This document shows positions 1-5,234 of a stretch of DNA of 6,816 nt, piece after piece; position 1 is the stretch's first letter; every line of letters begins with the position of its first letter. The translations under genes were made by a program, and so were the position numbers. Origin of the DNA: an uncultured Clostridia bacterium (lineage in GTDB: Bacteria; Bacillota; Clostridia; Christensenellales; Borkfalkiaceae); assembly GCA_946637575.1 (NCBI GenBank), contig CAMPBJ010000054.1, positions 1 through 6,816 on the forward strand. Reading direction: 5' to 3'. Under the pieces are notes generated by a model. The model did no database searches, was not told where the DNA came from, and saw nothing but the letters and a program-made list of their open reading frames with translations.

Positions 1-77
1 ACATATTGTGTAATATTTACGGTATCTTAATACCCATTACAAGGTCGCCTTAATAGAACGCATTATATAAGAAGAAA

Positions 78-284
78 CTACGTTCCGTTGTTTGCGCCTG
101 CTGCCTTGCGGTCTGATTGACTATGTAAGTCATTACAAGCCGCCGCGAAGATCGGGGCGAAGTCGCCCGCGCTGCTATCTTCGGTTGAAACGTGTTTCTT
201 CTTATTAAATGTCGGAAATTCCTTTTGACCGTTCAAAATATCCGAAGCCCACATTATGCCGTCAATATGCTTTATGCGTGTCAT
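78..284 (-). CDS. Unknown small protein (68 aa)
   Basis: It has a plausible ATG with AAAGGA 10 bases upstream and follows the transglycosylase gene by 26 bases in the same direction. The sequence shows a polar, Lys/Ser-rich middle (FNKKKHVSTEDSSAGDFAPI), a short helix (FAPIFAAACNDLHSQSD) and an Ala/Gly/Asn tail (KAAGANNGT). No domain, signal peptide or membrane segment is visible. The gene is supported by spacing and ribosome site only; a product is not assigned. Confidence 0.6.
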   Translation of the reverse strand: MTRIKHIDGIMWASDILNGQKEFPTFNKKKHVSTEDSSAGDFAPIFAAACNDLHSQSDRKAAGANNGT

Positions 285-310
285 TCTCCCCCGATCCTTT
301 CTTCATACTT

Positions 311-1084
311 TCAATTTAAGCCGTTTTGTTCGTCTATATAGCGCGACAATTCCTTTTCGCGCTTTACTATGTCGCGGGAATACTCCGAAGACGTGATCCC
401 CTGCGCCCAAAGTTCGGCGGCGCGATTGCCGCCCATATTGTAAGCCATTAAAACTTTATGGACTTCGTCGTCGCCGTAAGCGTCAAATAGTTTTCTTAAT
501 ATGTAGCAACCGCCGCCGACGTTGTCCGCGGTGTCGTACATATCTACGAAGCCGTGATCCGCCAAATCTTCCAAATTGCAATCGTTTATTTGCATATAGC
601 CGCTATCTCCGGTTGAAGATCTCGCGTCTTTCGTGTACTCGGTTTCGTGTCCTATGATCGCCATAACGAAGCAATAAGAAATATTGTTTTTTGTTGCTAT
701 GTCAAAAACGATCCTTTGGTCTTCTTCGCTCATTGCTACCGGAAGAAGAACGAAAGCGGGTTCTTTTGGTGCGATCGTTTCTTCCTGCTGCAATGTGACC
801 GGATCTTCGCCCGCTGCGTTTAGGTCTTCGGGCGTAACGGTTACTTCCTGCGTTTCTTCCTGCGGGATCTTCTCATATAACGGCGCGCCGTAGGCGTCTT
901 CTACAAGATCCGCCGTAATTACTTCATATATAAGGAAGAAAAGAAACACGGTAACGACGATAAGTACGGCAAAGACGCCCGTAGAATATAGCCGAACGCT
1001 ATATCTTTTCGGACGTTTGCCCCCTTTTAACTTCTTCCGGTATGCTTTTAGATTTCTTGATTGTCTATTAAACGGGCAAGTCAT
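311..1084 (-). CDS. Membrane-anchored lytic transglycosylase-like (SLT) protein
   Basis: It is predicted to cleave the MurNAc-GlcNAc bond of peptidoglycan from the outer face of the membrane. Order of parts in 257 residues: a basic cytoplasmic head (8-31, many Lys/Arg), one membrane helix (about 35-57, VFAVLIVVTVFLFFLIYEVI), an acidic Pro/Glu-rich spacer (65-110), then an SLT fold. Catalytic signs are the helix ending AIIGHETEY (142-150, likely Glu147), SGYMQIN (161-167, equivalent to the GLMQI motif), NVGGGCYILRKLF (188-200) and MAYNMGG (213-219, the AYN-G motif). The basic head and lack of a cleavage site suggest a type II anchored protein, not a secreted endolysin. Its start lies in the end of the upstream coiled-coil gene. 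Such proteins are common in conjugation systems and virion entry devices, so one in a phage early operon is unusual. Confidence 0.85.
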   Translation of the reverse strand: MTCPFNRQSRNLKAYRKKLKGGKRPKRYSVRLYSTGVFAVLIVVTVFLFFLIYEVITADLVEDAYGAPLYEKIPQEETQEVTVTPEDLNAAGEDPVTLQQEETIAPKEPAFVLLPVAMSEEDQRIVFDIATKNNISYCFVMAIIGHETEYTKDARSSTGDSGYMQINDCNLEDLADHGFVDMYDTADNVGGGCYILRKLFDAYGDDEVHKVLMAYNMGGNRAAELWAQGITSSEYSRDIVKREKELSRYIDEQNGLN

Positions 1085-1388
1085 AGTCTTTTATTACCCC
1101 TTTCCCTATCTCAATAAACTTTTTCTTCATATCTTCCGGCAAGCGGGTGTATGTTTCGTCGTAATAGATCGCCGCTATCAAATAACGCTTTGTTGCTTCG
1201 CGTTGATCTGCAAGTTGTTTTCTTAACAAGTCGTTCGACTTCATAAGCGCAACCGTGTTTTGTGTAAGTTCTTCCAACTTGGAAACGGCGTTCGCAAGCA
1301 TAGATCCGGCGATTTCTTCCGCCCTGCGCTGCGCGTCGTATTCCGTATATATTCTTACTTGTTCTTGTATCCTTTCTTTTACCGCCAT
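1068..1388 (-). CDS. Unknown helical/coiled-coil protein (106 aa)
   Basis: This is probably one long helix with heptad-like spacing from about residue 5 to 70 (ERIQEQVRIYTEYDAQRRAE; SKLEELTQNTVALMKSNDLL), followed by a smaller compact end (RYLIAAIYYDETYTRLPEDM). A coiled-coil oligomer or adaptor is plausible; no family is recognised. The ribosome site is AAAGGCGGG, about 11 bases before the ATG. It is the first gene after the hairpin, and its end overlaps the transglycosylase start by 17 bases, so the two are translationally linked and may work together. Confidence 0.72.
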   Translation of the reverse strand: MAVKERIQEQVRIYTEYDAQRRAEEIAGSMLANAVSKLEELTQNTVALMKSNDLLRKQLADQREATKRYLIAAIYYDETYTRLPEDMKKKFIEIGKGVIKDYDLPV

Positions 1389-1435
1389 ATTGAAAGTTTC
1401 CCGCCTTTCTGCTAAAATATAGCCGTGGTTTATTC

Positions 1436-1481
1436 AAGAAGACCCGACGTTTTGGTTTCCCGCCTTGCGTCGGGTCTTCTT
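1436..1481. terminator. 14-bp-stem hairpin, probable intrinsic terminator
   Basis: Arms AAGAAGACCCGACG (1436-1449) and CGTCGGGTCTTCTT (1468-1481) pair perfectly over 14 bases around an 18-base loop. On the plus strand the stem is followed by a T-rich run (CTTTTGTTTAAT), a good terminator tail. On the minus strand, the direction of the genes, the following bases are GAATAAACC, so the U tract is only the CUUCUU inside the stem. It may act in both directions, weakly on the operon, and block antisense transcription. It lies in the 97-base gap between the 88-residue and 106-residue genes, the largest gap inside the operon. Confidence 0.6.
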
Positions 1482-1485
1482 TTGT

Positions 1486-1752
1486 TTAATCCGAAAGAAT
1501 GTGTATTCCCTCGGCTTCGTCCGCGTCGTGGTTGATCTCGTCGATCGTTGCGTCTGCGGTTTCGTAAATAAGATCTTCAAGGGCTTTTTGCTGCGCGTGT
1601 GTGATCCTGCCGTGGCTTTTCATATCCTTAACGGACGCGACCGCGTAACCCGTCGCGTAGTCCACTTCGCGGACGCTTCCTTGCTTCGCTATATTCTCAA
1701 CGAAGCGAAGTCCTTTCTTGAAGTTCCTTAAATTCCAACTTGATTTATACAT
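1486..1752 (-). CDS. Unknown small protein (88 aa)
   Basis: No family is recognised. The N-terminus is basic (MYKSSWNLRNFKKGLRFVEN), the middle amphipathic, and the C-terminus strongly acidic (ETADATIDEINHDADEAEGI), an arrangement seen in many small phage early proteins. There is no membrane segment. AAAGGGAG lies 10 bases before the ATG, and 27 bases separate it from the HAD gene. A strong hairpin starts just after its stop, so it may be the last gene before a partial transcription stop. Confidence 0.7.
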   Translation of the reverse strand: MYKSSWNLRNFKKGLRFVENIAKQGSVREVDYATGYAVASVKDMKSHGRITHAQQKALEDLIYETADATIDEINHDADEAEGIHILSD

Positions 1753-1779
1753 ATCTTTTTAACTCCCTTTGTGGTTTAT

Positions 1780-2208
1780 TTATGCCCCGTAATATAACGT
1801 AGGTTGATCCGCGTATTGTCCGGCGGCTTCGCCTGCGGTTTCGTCCGGTGTTTCTTCGTCCGGCTTCCATATCCCAAACGGAACGGTCGGGAATATGCAA
1901 TTTTTGTCGTCGATATAATAGTCCGCGTTGATCTTTCTTGTATCTCCGCCGTAAGCGGCTATAAGTTCCGGTAAATTCTCGTTTACCGTGTCGAAGTGAA
2001 GCCCGCGGCTATTGCAAAACGCGACGGCTTCTTTTAAGTCCCGTCCGGTTCTGCAAGTAAAAAGAATTATTCTCGATCCCTTTTCTTTTTCGTGGATCAA
2101 CATATCGAATAACGCTTCGTTCGGTTCTCCGATTTCGGGAAACGGTACGCCCTGCGACAATGTCCCGTCGAAGTCCACCGCGTAGATCTTATTTCCTGCC
2201 ATATCCAT
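1780..2208 (-). CDS. Small HAD-family hydrolase of the phage type
   Basis: This is a 142-residue haloacid-dehalogenase-fold phosphatase lacking a cap domain. Motif I is YAVDFDGTLS (residues 9-18, nucleophile Asp12 and acid/base Asp14). Motif II is in IILFTCRTG (47-55, Thr51), the lysine of motif III is probably in GGDTRKINA (87-95), and motif IV is ADYYIDDK (95-102, metal-binding Asp100 and Asp101). The VNENLPELI segment is typical of the BT0820-like HAD group found in bacteria and phages; the substrate is unknown. About 35 acidic, low-complexity residues (PDEETPDETAGEAAGQYADQ) follow the domain. The first ATG is favoured because AAAGGGGG lies 9 bases before it; a second ATG is two codons later. 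Its start lies inside the end of the upstream gene. Confidence 0.88.
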   Translation of the reverse strand: MDMAGNKIYAVDFDGTLSQGVPFPEIGEPNEALFDMLIHEKEKGSRIILFTCRTGRDLKEAVAFCNSRGLHFDTVNENLPELIAAYGGDTRKINADYYIDDKNCIFPTVPFGIWKPDEETPDETAGEAAGQYADQPTLYYGA

Positions 2209-2383
2209 AAATGCCCGCCCCCTTTCTCGATTTATGCTTGATCGGGTCGGTCATTATTCCGATCGGAAGCGCGGGCAACTTGTGGATTGCTTCGCGCAAG
2301 TCTGCTTCGCTTGTTATGCCTAACTTTTTAAGTTCTTCTTCAAGCCGTGTTTTTTGGGTTACGCTTCCCGCTGCCGCGGTCAT
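2189..2383 (-). CDS. Unknown small protein (64 aa) coupled to the MazG-like gene
   Basis: Its ATG overlaps the stop of the preceding gene (ATGA) and its end overlaps the start of the HAD gene by 20 bases, as expected for a coupled phage cistron. The middle is a helical pair (TRLEEELKKLGITSEADLRE), and the C-terminus is basic with Gly/Tyr (HKSRKGAGIYGYGRK), possibly an RNA- or DNA-contacting tail. No family is recognised. A start a few codons later is possible. Confidence 0.62.
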   Translation of the reverse strand: MTAAAGSVTQKTRLEEELKKLGITSEADLREAIHKLPALPIGIMTDPIKHKSRKGAGIYGYGRK

Positions 2384-2754
2384 ACTTCCCCGCCCTGCGC
2401 TGCTGCAAGGGCGTTTTGTTTGTTGTCTTCCTTGTAGATCTCAATATTTGATAAGATCCCCTTACGCGCCATTGCTGCGCATTGCGCCGCTTCAACGGCA
2501 AGGTTGATTGCGGTGTTATAAATATTCGTGTAAACCTCGCGTAACGTTTCCGGCTGCGCGTTCTGCTTGGTAAGATCCCAAATGCGCCCCGAAAGATATT
2601 CCATTGTTTCAAGTTCTGCGTGTGCTTCGTCGATTTCTTCGCGAAGAACGGCGAAAGACTCGTGATTGCTATTATTAAGCCCGAACTTTTCAAGGGCGTT
2701 TTCCAACTCTACGTCGGCAAGTCTTATTACTTCGTTTCTTATTACGTCCGCCAT
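2380..2754 (-). CDS. MazG-like all-alpha phage protein, possible nucleotide pyrophosphohydrolase
   Basis: This 124-residue protein is predicted to be entirely helical. Residues 31-51, HESFAVLREEIDEAHAELE, carry the EE-x-x-E pattern used for metal binding by all-alpha NTP pyrophosphatases (MazG/dUTPase type). A second helix (about 84-98, NLAVEAAQCAAMARKG) matches the E-x(3-4)-Q-x-x-AMA pattern often seen in phage MazG-like proteins. Such enzymes hydrolyse (d)NTPs to monophosphates, cleaning the nucleotide pool or reducing host alarmone. The classical ExxD in the second metal helix is not clearly present, so activity is uncertain. A good AAAGGGG site lies before the ATG. The TGA overlaps the following gene's ATG. 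Confidence 0.7.
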   Translation of the reverse strand: MADVIRNEVIRLADVELENALEKFGLNNSNHESFAVLREEIDEAHAELETMEYLSGRIWDLTKQNAQPETLREVYTNIYNTAINLAVEAAQCAAMARKGILSNIEIYKEDNKQNALAAAQGGEV

Positions 2755-2755
2755 T

Positions 2756-3121
2756 TTATAACCCCTTTCCGGTTGCCCTCTGCTTGATGAAATAATTTTC
2801 TTTGTCTTTCTTTGTTAGGAAGACCGGACAAGTTGGCACGCCTGCCGCCTGCAATTTCTTATAGATCTCGACAAGATCGTCGTTTTCTATCTTCTCGCGC
2901 GCCGTTCTCGGTCTTTGTGTAAGATCGATCGGAATATTATCAACCGTAAGTCGTTTTATGATCTTCGCGGTTGTTTCCCCGTATTGCCGGAAGTAACCGT
3001 TTATAATAAAGGTCTTTTGCCATATAAACAGTTTGAAGCCTAACGCCTTTTCGATCTTCTCGAAGAAGTCTTCAAACGGCGGGATCGGTCTATAAAACCA
3101 TTCTTCCTTTATGTCTTCCAT
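2756..3121 (-). CDS. Unknown phage protein with a terminase/helicase-like N-terminus
   Basis: No family is firmly recognised in these 121 residues. Residues about 9-60 (FEDFFEKIEKALGFKLFIWQ, then FRQYGETTAKIIKRL) recall the entry segment of phage large-terminase and helicase ATPases, where an aromatic-WQ motif is followed by a Walker A GKT. Here the expected lysine is replaced (GETT) and no Walker B follows, so ATPase activity is unlikely. The second half (TAREKIENDDLVEIYKKLQA; PTCPVFLTKKDKENYFIKQR) is charged and helical. It could be a remnant or a regulator built on that fold, or the likeness could be chance. A ribosome site (AAAGGG) lies before the ATG, 3 bases separate it from the upstream stop, and the next ATG follows its TAA by 1 base. 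Confidence 0.75.
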   Translation of the reverse strand: MEDIKEEWFYRPIPPFEDFFEKIEKALGFKLFIWQKTFIINGYFRQYGETTAKIIKRLTVDNIPIDLTQRPRTAREKIENDDLVEIYKKLQAAGVPTCPVFLTKKDKENYFIKQRATGKGL

Positions 3122-3124
3122 ACC

Positions 3125-3367
3125 CTAAACCCTTTCTATAAAGCCGTGTTCCCTGCACATTTCGCGGAAGTCTGCCAATAGTCCGTCGCGGTAGTCGTTG
3201 GCTTCCTGCGCGGTATATCCGGCGTCAAACAAGGATCTTTTTATCAAAAACCAATTTGCGCCGATCTGCGTTTCTAAATAGTCATTGAAAAACGCCCGCT
3301 TCTCAAAAACCAACATTCCGTCGACTTCTACGAACTCCCGTTTTGTTTTCTTTTTCCCTTTTTTCAT
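3125..3367 (-). CDS. Unknown small basic phage protein (80 aa)
   Basis: It opens with a very lysine-rich stretch (MKKGKKKTKREF) and continues as a soluble, mostly helical protein (FFNDYLETQIGANWFLIKRS; YTAQEANDYRDGLLADFREM). The basic head could contact nucleic acid, but nothing identifies a family. I prefer the ATG that overlaps the preceding TGA (ATGA). An in-frame TTG three codons earlier is possible and has a GGGGGA nearby, though too close. The next gene begins 3 bases after the stop. Confidence 0.68.
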   Translation of the reverse strand: MKKGKKKTKREFVEVDGMLVFEKRAFFNDYLETQIGANWFLIKRSLFDAGYTAQEANDYRDGLLADFREMCREHGFIERV

Positions 3368-3717
3368 TTCTTCCAATCGTCCCCCGCGGTTGATCCGTCG
3401 ATATAAATGTCGTAATACGTCTTTTGTTTTAGGTCGCCTAACTCATATTCGGCGGTTAAGTCGGGACGAAACGGCGGGATCAATCCTTTTTCTTTGTATT
3501 GCTTATGTGATACTTCGTGCGTCACTTTGAAGCGGACGACTTCGCAATCCTCGAACGGTCGCCAATAGTTCTTATTAAGTGCGATCCGGTCTAAATACTC
3601 GCAAGCCATAACGCCCGCGTTGTCGCGGTTGTTTTCCTGCGGGACGTTTGCGTCTATGATCCTAACGGTAGGAATACCGCCTTGTAAGATTTTCAATAAG
3701 TCTTTAACCTTTACCAT
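3364..3717 (-). CDS. Unknown phage protein (117 aa)
   Basis: No family is recognised with confidence. The N-terminus (MVKVKDLLKIL) and the aromatic, charged middle (WRPFEDCEVVRFKVT) look like a small soluble alpha/beta phage protein. The C-terminal stretch (AEYELGDLKQKTYYDIYIDG) has alternating residues suggesting strands. I chose the ATG at 3717, with AGAGGG 7 bases upstream, over an in-frame TTG at 3723. The gene follows the previous stop by 12 bases, and its TGA overlaps the next ATG (ATGA), indicating translational coupling. Confidence 0.72.
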   Translation of the reverse strand: MVKVKDLLKILQGGIPTVRIIDANVPQENNRDNAGVMACEYLDRIALNKNYWRPFEDCEVVRFKVTHEVSHKQYKEKGLIPPFRPDLTAEYELGDLKQKTYYDIYIDGSTAGDDWKK

Positions 3718-3729
3718 TTGCAAGCCCTC

Positions 3730-3957
3730 TTAATAGACAAAAACTTCGATTACGGTTTCGCTTCCGGTGTTGTTTACCTCATTAACGCCGATATGCTTAA
3801 CTTCGCGGGTCGCCACGTCCGCAAGGTCGCGGGCTTTGATTGCCTTACCCTTGAAGATCTGATTTTGTCCGCTGCGTAAGTCCTCGTAAATTGCAAGGTT
3901 GGCAGCGGGGGAAAGTGTTGGTAATAACAAATTGAATGTGTACGGTATTTTTTGCAT
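3730..3957 (-). CDS. Unknown small phage protein (75 aa)
   Basis: No family is recognised. It is predicted soluble, with no membrane segment or signal peptide; the pattern suggests strand-rich ends (KIPYTFNLLLPTL near the start, SETVIEVFVY at the end) around a helical, basic middle (FKGKAIKARDLADVATREVK). Its ATG overlaps the TAA of the preceding gene by one base, with a GGGGGCGA site inside the end of that gene, so it is translationally coupled to the acidic protein. Being real is well supported by this packing; function is unknown. Confidence 0.72.
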   Translation of the reverse strand: MQKIPYTFNLLLPTLSPAANLAIYEDLRSGQNQIFKGKAIKARDLADVATREVKHIGVNEVNNTGSETVIEVFVY

Positions 3958-4553
3958 TATTTGTCGCCCCCTTTGTCTTCGCCTGCTGCCTTGCGCTCGT
4001 ATTCGATAATAAGATCAAGGATCTTTTCTTTTGAAAGGTAACACGCGTTGTTGATACCTAAATCGTGCGCGATATGTTCAAGATCTGTTTTTGTCTGCTG
4101 CGCTAATTCGTGGTAGCGGTCGTTTTCTTCCTTTGTTTTGCAAACTTCGGGGAACGGTAACGGGTCGAAGTCGTCTTCGCCTGCTGCCGCTTCGCCGTCT
4201 TCTTCCGGTTCTTCGTCTTCGTCGTCGCTTGGGTGGCACTCGTCGAAGTGGTCGCAACCCTCGCAAGGATCTTTAATTGCTTCAATGTGTGCGCCCAACA
4301 TATCGCCAAACATTCCGGCTATATGTCCCGCCGTTTCCTCGTCAATGGAAATTGTGATCGGGTCTTTCTCGTCGTCTTCCTTTTCTCCGGTAACAACTTC
4401 CCTTATAAATCTATAAGGAACTTCGTTTTTTACTCCGTTCATAAGAAACTTTGCGGTTGTTTCGTTTTCTGCTGCCTGCTGCAACATTCGGTATAACTCC
4501 CCGACTTTAAGTTCTGTCGTTGCTTCGGGGTTAAATGCGTCCATAAGTCCCAT
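3957..4553 (-). CDS. Acidic phage protein with Cys/His cluster and Rho-N/SAP-like tail
   Basis: I do not recognise the whole 198-residue protein. Three parts can be seen. Residues 1-95 are mixed helical (LKVGELYRMLQQAAENETTA; ITISIDEETAGHIAGMFGDM). Residues 96-107, PCEGCDHFDECH, place three Cys and two His close enough to hold a metal ion, although a fourth Cys pair is not obvious. Residues 108-130 are almost wholly Asp/Glu, a flexible acidic spacer. The C-terminus (about 156-187, TDLEHIAHDLGI followed by LSKEKILDLIIEYER) resembles the small two-helix Rho-N/SAP/HeH folds that bind nucleic acids. It could be a DNA-binding or DNA-mimicking accessory protein; this is inference. A ribosome site (GTGAGGT) lies 8 bases before the ATG, the upstream gene ends 18 bases earlier, and its TAA shares one base with the next ATG. 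Confidence 0.8.
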   Translation of the reverse strand: MGLMDAFNPEATTELKVGELYRMLQQAAENETTAKFLMNGVKNEVPYRFIREVVTGEKEDDEKDPITISIDEETAGHIAGMFGDMLGAHIEAIKDPCEGCDHFDECHPSDDEDEEPEEDGEAAAGEDDFDPLPFPEVCKTKEENDRYHELAQQTKTDLEHIAHDLGINNACYLSKEKILDLIIEYERKAAGEDKGGDK

Positions 4554-4571
4554 TTTGTAAACCTCACTTTC

Positions 4572-5150
4572 TTAAAATATGCTTAATTGTTCGTTCTCTA
4601 TCGGCTTCGGGTCTATCATTTGCCCGAAAATATCGATCAAGACTTGGCGGACGATTGCGTTTCCTGCCTGCGCGTATAAGGCGGTTTGGCTATTGATTGC
4701 CGCCGCTTTGTCGTAGTCCTCGTCGCTAAAGTCCATTAAACGCCACGCTTCCCGCGGTGTAATACGTCTTATTTCTTCTTTGTCTTCGTCCACGTCGTTT
4801 ACTCCTAAAAAACAAATCTCGTTTGCGCCTGCTAATATGGTCGGCGACAAATCGCCGTCGCCTTGCACTCTACCCCGTCGGGTCTTTGAAGTCGGGAAAG
4901 AAAGATCCGCTCCCCCCCTACTTTCCAAAAGATTGCGCCCGCTTTGGTCGCTTGCTTTATCATTAGACCTTTTAACATTGTCTTTTCTTCCTTTTACTAT
5001 GATGTACGGTTGCTTGCCCCCCCCGCTGCAAGTGTTGATTGTGGGGGCGCAATAGTTTTGATCGTAAACCCTGCCGACGCTCGGATTGTCCCACGCCGAA
5101 ATACCCTTTAATATGTTTCCGATCTGCTTAACCTCTTTACTCTTTGCCAT
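4572..5150 (-). CDS. DNA (cytosine-5) methyltransferase, recognition part and motifs IX-X
   Basis: This 192-residue protein supplies what the upstream catalytic piece lacks. IRRITPREAWRLMDFSDEDY (residues 127-146) is motif IX, and LYAQAGNAIVRQVLIDIF (158-175) is motif X, which completes the cofactor pocket of C5 methyltransferases. Before them are two related segments of the recognition region: GRVYDQNYCAPTINTCSGGG (26-45) and GRVQGDGDLSPTILAG (93-108). It has its own ATG and a GGAAAGG site 9 bases upstream, and its start overlaps the restored stop of the catalytic gene by 14 bases. This suggests a two-chain enzyme like M.AquI, where alpha carries I-VIII and beta carries the rest. An ancestral single gene broken by mutation is the alternative. 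Two G tracts (8 bases at 5017-5024, 7 at 4912-4918) lie in the recognition part; changes in their length would put the gene out of frame. Confidence 0.85.
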   Translation of the reverse strand: MAKSKEVKQIGNILKGISAWDNPSVGRVYDQNYCAPTINTCSGGGKQPYIIVKGRKDNVKRSNDKASDQSGRNLLESRGGADLSFPTSKTRRGRVQGDGDLSPTILAGANEICFLGVNDVDEDKEEIRRITPREAWRLMDFSDEDYDKAAAINSQTALYAQAGNAIVRQVLIDIFGQMIDPKPIENEQLSIF

Positions 5151-5234
5151 TTGTCGCCGCCTTTCCGGTTGTCTGTCTTCGCTTTACGATTACCGCGTCC
5201 CATTCGTGACGATCAAGCGACCCTATGCCCCCCC
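4912..5234 (-). repeat. Cluster of three poly-G tracts in the methyltransferase genes
   Basis: On the coding strand there are G runs of 7 (5228-5234), 8 (5017-5024) and 7 (4912-4918) bases. I see no other run of this length in the window; elsewhere G or C runs stop at about five. All encode glycine-rich turns (RGG, SGGGK, RGGA). Tracts of this kind slip during replication and are classical contingency loci in methyltransferase genes; the first of them coincides with the reading-frame break. Confidence 0.75.
5137..5222 (-). other. Out-of-frame continuation of the methyltransferase catalytic gene
   Basis: In the frame reached by adding one base in the G7 tract at 5228-5234, the sequence reads GIGSLDRHEWDAVIVKRRQT and on to a TAA at 5139-5137. 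The GSLDRHEWD piece resembles the segment that follows the VRGG motif in other phage C5 methyltransferases (from memory of the family, not a search). The restored stop overlaps the ATG of the next gene by 14 bases, the usual spacing of coupled genes, which argues that this stretch was selected as coding DNA. It also contains the ribosome binding site (GGAAAGG) of the next gene. Confidence 0.7.

Noticed and set aside
61..77. TATAAT-like sequence on the minus strand after the last gene, possible promoter for a gene left of the window
   Set aside because: No acceptable -35 box lies 16-18 bases upstream, and no start codon with a useful frame follows before the window end.
1111..1437. 108-codon minus-strand frame overlapping the 106-residue gene
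   Set aside because: It needs a TTG start, has no good ribosome site, and is largely the shifted frame of the better-supported gene at 1068-1388.
2391..2419. Short GC hairpin followed by TTTTGTTTG on the plus strand, terminator-like
   Set aside because: It lies inside the end of the MazG-like coding region, points against the operon, and has a short bulged stem; probably chance.
4078..4266. Arginine-rich open frame on the minus strand opposite/within the acidic protein gene
   Set aside because: It is the alternative frame of the Asp/Glu-rich codons of the 198-residue protein, with no ribosome site; the Arg runs are a by-product.
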